In this document: positions 58,383 through 64,000 of the stretch, one piece after another
Layout: the number at the start of each line of letters is the position of its first letter
Position numbering within the stretch: position 1 is the first letter of the stretch
Source: Ypsolopha sequella
Lineage: Eukaryota > Arthropoda > Insecta > Lepidoptera > Ypsolophidae
DNA length: 64,000 nucleotides
Assembly (NCBI GenBank): GCA_934047225.1
Contig: OW204009.1
Location: 19,589,161 to 19,653,160, forward strand
Reading direction: 5' to 3'
Notes under the pieces: model-generated
What the model saw: only the letters and a program-made list of their open reading frames with translations
Told to the model about the DNA's origin: nothing
Databases searched by the model: none
Program-made: the position numbers and the translations under genes

Positions 58383-58610
58383 GACTCGCGCACGAAGGGT
58401 TCCGTACCATCTATAAAAATGGCAAAAAATCAGGTTTGTTGTATGAAAGCCCCCTTAAATATTTATTTTATTCTGTTTTTTAGTATTTGTTGTTATAGTG
58501 GCAACAGAAAAACATCATCTGTGAACATTCTAACTGTCTAACTATCACGGTTCACGAGATACAGCCTGGTGACAGACGGACAGACAGACGGACAGCGGAG
58601 TCTTAGACCT
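58383..58610 (+). repeat. 3' part of the dispersed repeat
   Basis: GACTCGCGCACGAAGGGTTC and further blocks (TTTATTTTATTCTGTTTT, GACAGACGGACAGACAG, CGGAGTCTTAG) follow directly after the LINE's GACTC duplication and continue the repeat begun at 57010. Confidence 0.8.
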
Positions 58611-58705
58611 GACCTCATCTCAAATTTATGTATGAAATATATACAAACTTTTATTGTAATAAAATAAATACCTGTAATTCTAAAAAACAAACAAATTAAT
58701 TTTAG

Positions 58706-59008
58706 AACGACCGATGCCTCCCCAAAATGTCAAGATCATTGATATGCACCAAGACAAAATCTTACCAAGTTCAGCAACCCTCGCGTGGGATGCTCCAGAC
58801 ACGCCAACACGCAGCCCGATCATACATTACGTGATCGAGTATGCTATGAAGAATGCCAGGGAACCCAACTGGAAGAGAGGCTCTGACGTCAGAGGGTTGT
58901 CGGGGACGCAGGCAGATCTGCGAGATCTGGATACCACCACCTACATGTTCCGAGTCAGGTCCGTCAATATGGCCGGCGAGAGCGACCCCAGCCAAGAAGT
59001 TTTTGCCG
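58706..59008 (+). CDS. FN3 exon 5 of the host gene
   Basis: Acceptor ATTAATTTTAG, donor GTATGTT; 303 nt (101 codons), phase 1-1. FN3 domain with RPMPPQNVKI linker, SATLAWDAPDTPTRSPI (strand-B Trp), YVIEYAMKN (strand C), PNW, and YMFRVRSVNMAGESDPSQE (strands F-G). It is clearly richer in GC than the four upstream FN3 exons. The gene must continue to the right, but no further FN3 exon was found before position 64000. Confidence 0.88.
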
Positions 59009-59124
59009 GTATGTTTTGCCATTTATCTTATAAACATATTTTTGTTATATATTTTTTCCTAAAATCCATTTTTAAATAATATATAATAGAATAAGATGAA
59101 TCAAAAAAACAAGCAATTTTTACA

Positions 59125-59165
59125 CAGTGTGAGTGAGGGTGGGTGTGTGTGTGTGTGTGCGTTTG
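59125..59165. repeat. GT microsatellite
   Basis: (GT)n run with interruptions, directly left of the MITE at 59211. Confidence 0.85.
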
Positions 59166-59210
59166 AGAGGGTGAGTAAGATAATAGAGTAAGTACACACA
59201 CATAATTATA

Positions 59211-59817
59211 CAGTGTGTCCTTCGTACAAGTGCACATCCGAAAAGGGGTGAAATTAGACCTTAATTTATCGACAAAAAAATGTTTTTTTTTTTTAGAAAA
59301 TCTTTGTTTTGTAAATTTACGTTTTAATTTTTTTTTGCCTACCATGGAGACTATGTATAAAATATGTCATAACTTTTTATCTATCGCGAGTAATGCAATG
59401 AAATAAAACTGTTATAATCCTTAAGAATAGACGTTGCATACCAAATCAAAATCTAAACATAATCACCTACCATTACCACAAAAATAATATCTTAAAAGAT
59501 TATTTCTTTAATTTTTCCGTCTTTTTTTCAGTAATAGTAATTTTTTTCAAAATAATGTTACCGTTTTAATACTTTTGTTCTTATTTATCATTGCCTATCC
59601 ATTATCTTTCTATCAAAAAAAAAAGTTCTTTCATAAATACAATATTTTCTACGAGCGGTTAACCAAAGGCACTGATATACAAAGATATATACCCAGGTGG
59701 AGTATATTTTCAAGATAAAAAAAAAAAACAAAAAAATGTTTTTTCTTTGTTTTTGTCGATATATTTAGATCTAGTTTCACCCACTTTCGGATGTGCACTT
59801 GTACGAGGGACACACTG
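59211..59817. mobile_element. 607-bp MITE with long inverted repeats
   Basis: Ends are CAGTGTGTCCTTCGTACAAG and, inverted at the right, CAGTGTGTCCCTCGTACAAG. The similarity runs for about 80 bp, through CACATCCGAAA and ATCGACAAAAA. TATA lies outside both ends. The interior is AT-rich and non-coding. Confidence 0.85.
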
Positions 59818-60025
59818 TATAATATAAATAGATATTTAACAATCAACGGATAGTAATGTCTTCCGTATCATCATACGAAAGTTTTTGAAGCTAATTTGAC
59901 ACACATATTTTACATGCTTTCTTAGTCATAGGATAAATGTTTATAATTTTATTTATTTTAGTATATAAGTAAGGGCCAAGAAAATGGTAAAATCTGTAAA
60001 TGAAAGAAGTTTTTGGATGTATAAT
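59818..60025. other. Spacer
   Basis: No recognised feature; its last bases resemble the end of the following 32-bp unit. Confidence 0.4.
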
Positions 60026-60979
60026 GTATCGTTGCGATCACATACGTTATGTATGTTGTATCGTTACGATCACATACGTTATGTATAATGTATCGTTACG
60101 ATCACATACGTTATGTATAATGTATCGTTACGATCACATACGTTATGTATAATGTATCGTTACGATCACATACGTTATGTATAATGTATCGTTACGATCA
60201 CATACGTTATGTATAATGTATCGTTACGATCACATACGTTATGTATAATGTATCGTTACGATCACATACGTTATGTATAATGTATCGTTACGATCACATA
60301 CGTTATGTATAATGTATCGTTACGATCACATACGTTATGTATAATGTATCGTTACGATCACATACGTTATGTATAATGTATCGTTACGATCACATACGTT
60401 ATGTATAATGTATCGTTACGATCACATACGTTATGTATAATGTATCGTTACGATCACATACGTTATGTATGTTGTATCGTTACGATCACATACGTTATGT
60501 ATAATGTATCGTTACGATCACATACGTTATGTATAATGTATCGTTACGATCACATACGTTATGTATAATGTATCGTTACGATCACATACGTTATGTATAA
60601 TGTATCGTTACGATCACATACGTTATGTATAATGTATCGTTACGATCACATACGTTATGTATAATGTATCGTTACGATCACATACGTTATGTATGTTGTA
60701 TCGTTACGATCACATACGTTATGTATAATGTATCGTTACGATCACATACGTTATGTATAATGTATCGTTACGATCACATACGTTATGTATAATGTATCGT
60801 TACGATCACATACGTTATGTATAATGTATCGTTACGATCACATACGTTATGTATAATGTATCGTTACGATCACATACGTTATGTATAATGTATCGTTACG
60901 ATCACATACGTTATGTATAATGTATCGTTACGATCACATACGTTATGTATAATGTATCGTTATGATCACATACGTTATG
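60026..60979. repeat. Minisatellite, 29.8 copies of a 32-bp unit
   Basis: The unit GTATCGTTACGATCACATAC + GTTATGTATAAT contains two inverted repeats: ATCGT-T-ACGAT and ACATA-CGT-TATGT. A few units end in GTATGTT instead of GTATAAT; otherwise the array is almost invariant. Confidence 0.95.
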
Positions 60980-61098
60980 CTTTCATTAAATAATGTTTAC
61001 CTACTACCTGCTCCTCGGGCCAGTCGTTTAGTCTAATTGTTGATAGACCAGTCAACTACACAAGATTAAAAAAATATGAGAAATCAAATTCTCTGACA

Positions 61099-61800
61099 TA
61101 GGGTCGGTTCCGCCAAAAATGCTCTCGCATTTGGACAATTTAGCATTTTAAATCAGAATATTAAAAAAATATAAGTTTTTGTAATTAGTTAACTTAATTA
61201 AAATAAAAAATAAATGAAGAAATAAAAATAAGCTTATTAGCTAAGAAGTTAAATAACAATATATATATTTTAGATATAATACAAAAAAAAATCTGAAAGA
61301 TCACGAAAATCACGAAAAACGTACTTTGGCGTTGATAACAGAAAAACTTTTTTTTTTGTTACTTATTGATTTTTTTTAAGCTTAAAGAGGTCAAAGTAAC
61401 TTATTCATATAATTTTATTGTTTGTTTTTTCCTTTCGTTATTTTAAAAGAAATACACAAACATTTTTTTTGTGTTTTTTCTGTACCGGAAAAGTTTTGAA
61501 TGATTGAATAGTATTTCTTTTGAAATAACGAAATTTAAAAAAATATTTACTTTGTAGTTAGATCAATAGACTGCTCATACTAGTTCCAACGCCAAATTAC
61601 GTTTTCCGTGATTTCATTGATCTTTCCGATTTTTTTCTCTATTATTGTGATACTTGTGTCAAATCTGAAAATTACATAATTTTATTTTACTTCGTAACTA
61701 AATGGTAACTAATAACACAAATTTTGTTTGTTAAAGATATTTTGTTTTAATTTACTTAATTGTCCAAACGCGAAAGCATGTTTGGTGGAACCGGTCCTTG
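61099..61800. mobile_element. ~700-bp foldback element whose right end feeds the next array
   Basis: The left end GGGTCGGTTCCGCCAAAAATG + CTCTCGC and the right end (inverted: GGACCGGTTCCACCAAACATG + CTTTCGC) pair, and both continue with TTTGGACAATT. Further inside, CACGAAAAACGTACTTTGGCG pairs with CACGGAAAACGTAATTTGGCG in inverted orientation. The arms meet near 61470. There is no ORF. The right terminal sequence is also the core of the 32-bp unit at 61781-62734. Confidence 0.8.
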
Positions 61801-62734
61801 ACTCACATGTAGTTTGGTGGAACCGGTCCTTGACTCACATGGAGTTTGGTGGAACCGGTCCTTGACTCACATGGAGTTTGGTGGGACCGGTCCTTGACTC
61901 ACATGGAGTTTGGTGGGACCGGTCCTTGACTCACATGGAGTTTGGTGGAACCGGTCCTTGACTCACATGGAGTTTGGTGGGACCGGTCCTTGACTCACAT
62001 GGAGTTTGGTGGGACCGGTCCTTGACTCACATGGAGTTTGGTGGAACCGGTCCTTGACTCACATGGAGTTTGGTGGGACCGGTCCTTGACTCACATGGAG
62101 TTTGGTGGAACCGGTCCTTGACTCACATGGAGTTTGGTGGAACCGGTCCTTGACTCACATGGAGTTTGGTGGAACCGGTCCTTGACTCACATGGAGTTTG
62201 GTGGGACCGGTCCTTGACTCACATGGAGTTTGGTGGGACCGGTCCTTGACTCACATGGAGTTTGGTGGAACCGGTCCTTGACTCACATGGAGTTTGGTGG
62301 GACCGGTCCTTGACTCACATGGAGTTTGGTGGAACCGGTCCTTGACTCATATGGAGGTTGGTGGAACCGGTCCTTGACTCATATGGAGGTTGGTGGAACC
62401 GGTCCTTGACTCACATGGAGTTTGGTGGAACCGGTCCTTGACTCACATGGAGTTTGGTGGAACCGGTCCTTGACTCACATGGAATTTGGTGGAACCGGTC
62501 CTTAACTCATATGGAGGTTGGTGGAACCGATCCTTGACTCATATGGAGGTTGGTGGAACCGGTCCTTGACTCACATGGAGTTTGGTGGAACCGGTCCTTG
62601 ACTCACATGGAGTTTGGTGGAATCGGTCCTTGACTCACATGGAGTTTGGTGGGACCGGTCCTTGACTCACATGGAGTTTGGTGGAACCAGTCCTTGACTC
62701 ATATGGAGGTTGGTGGAACCGGTCCTTGACTCAT
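61781..62734. repeat. Minisatellite, ~30 copies of a 32-bp unit derived from a foldback end
   Basis: The unit is TTTGGTGGAACCGGTCC + TTGACTCACATGGAG. Variants: GGGACCGGTCC (a perfect 10-bp palindrome GGACCGGTCC) and CATATGGAGGTT. TTTGGTGGAACCGGTCC is the right terminal repeat of the element at 61099-61800. Confidence 0.93.
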
Positions 62735-63352
62735 CGATGGCCCCCGCGAATAAACGTGTAACTGAAAAAGTGTAATTTTATAGGAAAACTAAAATAGACT
62801 TAATTCCTATTTTAGCGTATTATAAAGTTTATACAAAGGTAACATTTATAGCCAAATTTAAGGGAATTTTTTTATCTAATAAATGAAAGTATTTTTATTC
62901 CTTTATGAAAATCAGTTTTCTTGAAAAACGCAAAAAACCATTTTATACCTATGTTCCTCTAGAAATTCTTCGTGATGCGTTACGTATCAAGCTATTAGAA
63001 TATTATTCGAGTGAAATAAAAATAAACTCTGGATGTAGCATAATGAAACAATTATATTCTAGTAAAAAGCGCAACACGGCGGATTTTCTAAGGAGTGCTT
63101 ACACGTCTGTTCGGGTAAATTGTTAAACATAAATGTTCTGTATTAATCACTTGCAGTTTTATTCGAGAATAAAGGGCTTAATATCAAAAATTGGTTTCCT
63201 GTGTTACTTGATAATATCCCTTGAGTAATGAGAAAAAGGGATGTAAATAGACGATTATCACTATTGTGACTAATTTAATTATGATGTAGAAAATATATAT
63301 GTTGGATGTAGGCCTCTTCCAAAGCATTCTTAGCAAAAACACATCCATAGAG
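62735..63352. other. No recognised gene
   Basis: A 73-codon plus-strand frame (62905-63126) has no known domain and no splice borders of note, so it was not called. Confidence 0.4.
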
Positions 63353-63414
63353 AGCTTATAACCCAATAGCCATGCCATTCAAATATTAATGGCATGGCTA
63401 TTGGGTTATAAGCT
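63353..63414. repeat. Perfect 27-bp inverted repeat with 8-nt loop
   Basis: Arms 63353-63379 and 63388-63414 (AGCTTATAACCCAATAGCC... and its exact complement) flank CAAATATT. No known RNA gene matches by eye. Confidence 0.92.
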
Positions 63415-63604
63415 ATGGTGGGTTAAAGATCGGTAAGATTATGATATTTAAAAAGCTAACTTCTTATATAAATGAAATTAAACGCAAGTTAATTTTAACA
63501 TTGATATTAGGACTAACAAATAATTAGCAATCTGAATCATTAATAACAAAGACAAGAAGTAGAAACTAAAAAAATGAGATCAATTGTAATCAAATCGGTC
63601 AAAA

Positions 63605-64000
63605 TAGGGAGGCATTTCACTCTTCCTCACTTTCTTCGTTAGTAGTATCAGTTGACACACAAAGGTTTCTGTAAAATCTTTGGTAATGACTTGGAATGGC
63701 CCCTGTGTCACATAAACTAATTAAATCATTGTATAATGGTCTTGCTACTGGAAGTGGTCCATTATATGCTTTTTTCAATTCCGCATCTGCCTGGTCGCGT
63801 CTTCTACGTGAATTAACTTTAGAAACTTTCAATTCTTTTTGTTCTTCTTCAAAATCATATTTAAAATAAACAGATTCAGGGTGCTCGTAAGAAAATGTTA
63901 TTTCTTTAATTTTTGACCAGTAAATTTTGCATCCTGAAACATCGTTCAACCAATTTTTTCCCTTTATTATATCTTTAAAATCAAATATATCCTCCTGCGT
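63605..64000 (-). CDS. C-terminal part of an unrecognised protein, cut by the window edge
   Basis: The minus-strand frame is open from the edge (64000) to a stop near 63617: DIIKGKNWLNDVSGCKIYW, FKYDFEEEQKELKV, a basic patch SRRRRDQAD, then RPLYNDLISLCDTGAIPSHY and an acidic tail ending NEESEEE. The pattern (basic patch, LxSLCxxGxIPxxYxxFYxNL, acidic end) resembles proteins of unknown function that are often found in insect transposons. A host gene is also possible. No start codon or splice site in the window; function unknown. Confidence 0.45.

Noticed and set aside
62905..63126. 73-codon ORF as a small gene
   Set aside because: No recognisable domain, no splice or promoter evidence; length is within chance for this region.

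Overview
The window is nuclear DNA of an insect, most likely a moth or butterfly (Lepidoptera). Reasons: Helitron ends of the type common in Lepidoptera (a GCCCGCGGC hairpin before CTAG, and TC plus an AT-rich start), the dispersed repeat with the GACTCGCGCACGAAGGGTTCCG core, BEL/Pao, Gypsy, mariner and several LINE families, an AT-rich background, and spliced exons with GT/AG borders. There are no bacterial-type genes. This is reading by eye; no database was searched.

Host gene. Five exons on the + strand (12813-13133, 23471-23773, 24136-24450, 43200-43502, 58706-59008) each encode one complete fibronectin type III (FN3) domain. All start and end in phase 1, so they join in frame. They look like one gene coding for a repetitive FN3 protein, perhaps of the titin/twitchin/projectin type. 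Its introns in this window are about 10.3, 0.4, 18.7 and 15.2 kb, and nearly everything else here is repeat DNA lying in or beside those introns. A second possible coding piece at the right edge (63605-64000, - strand) is unrecognised.

Layout. 1-1650: broken BEL/Pao gag-pol. 1997-2650: 67-bp direct repeats around a GC-richer segment. 2.9-8.6 kb: complex satellite with ~155-bp monomers and a ~1.13-kb higher-order period. 8780-10657: 41 copies of a 45/46-bp unit. 10822-11846: foldback element. 13859-14861: Helitron. 16680-22141: dead Gypsy element with two LTRs. 24568-40766: one 16.2-kb BEL/Pao insertion, recognised by matching 407-bp LTRs and a CTATT target duplication. It contains a Gypsy element (about 29983-39305), which itself contains a mariner, a LINE and a MITE. 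40.8-42.9 kb: LINE remnant. 44038-45191: Helitron keeping a helicase tail. 45662-50646: 59 copies of an 83-bp unit. 51220-53064: 41 x 45 bp. 53378-54352: 15 x 65 bp. 55800-56933: 27 x 42 bp. 57041-58382: LINE. 60026-60979 and 61781-62734: two different 32-bp arrays, about 30 copies each.

How it fits together. No gene cluster or operon is present. The story is one long gene whose introns collected nested transposons and at least seven unrelated, very homogeneous minisatellites. Two observations bear on the gene itself: two of the five FN3 exons carry tandem duplications across their 5' splice sites. One 32-bp satellite appears to have grown out of the terminal inverted repeat of a foldback element, a possible route for the birth of such arrays.
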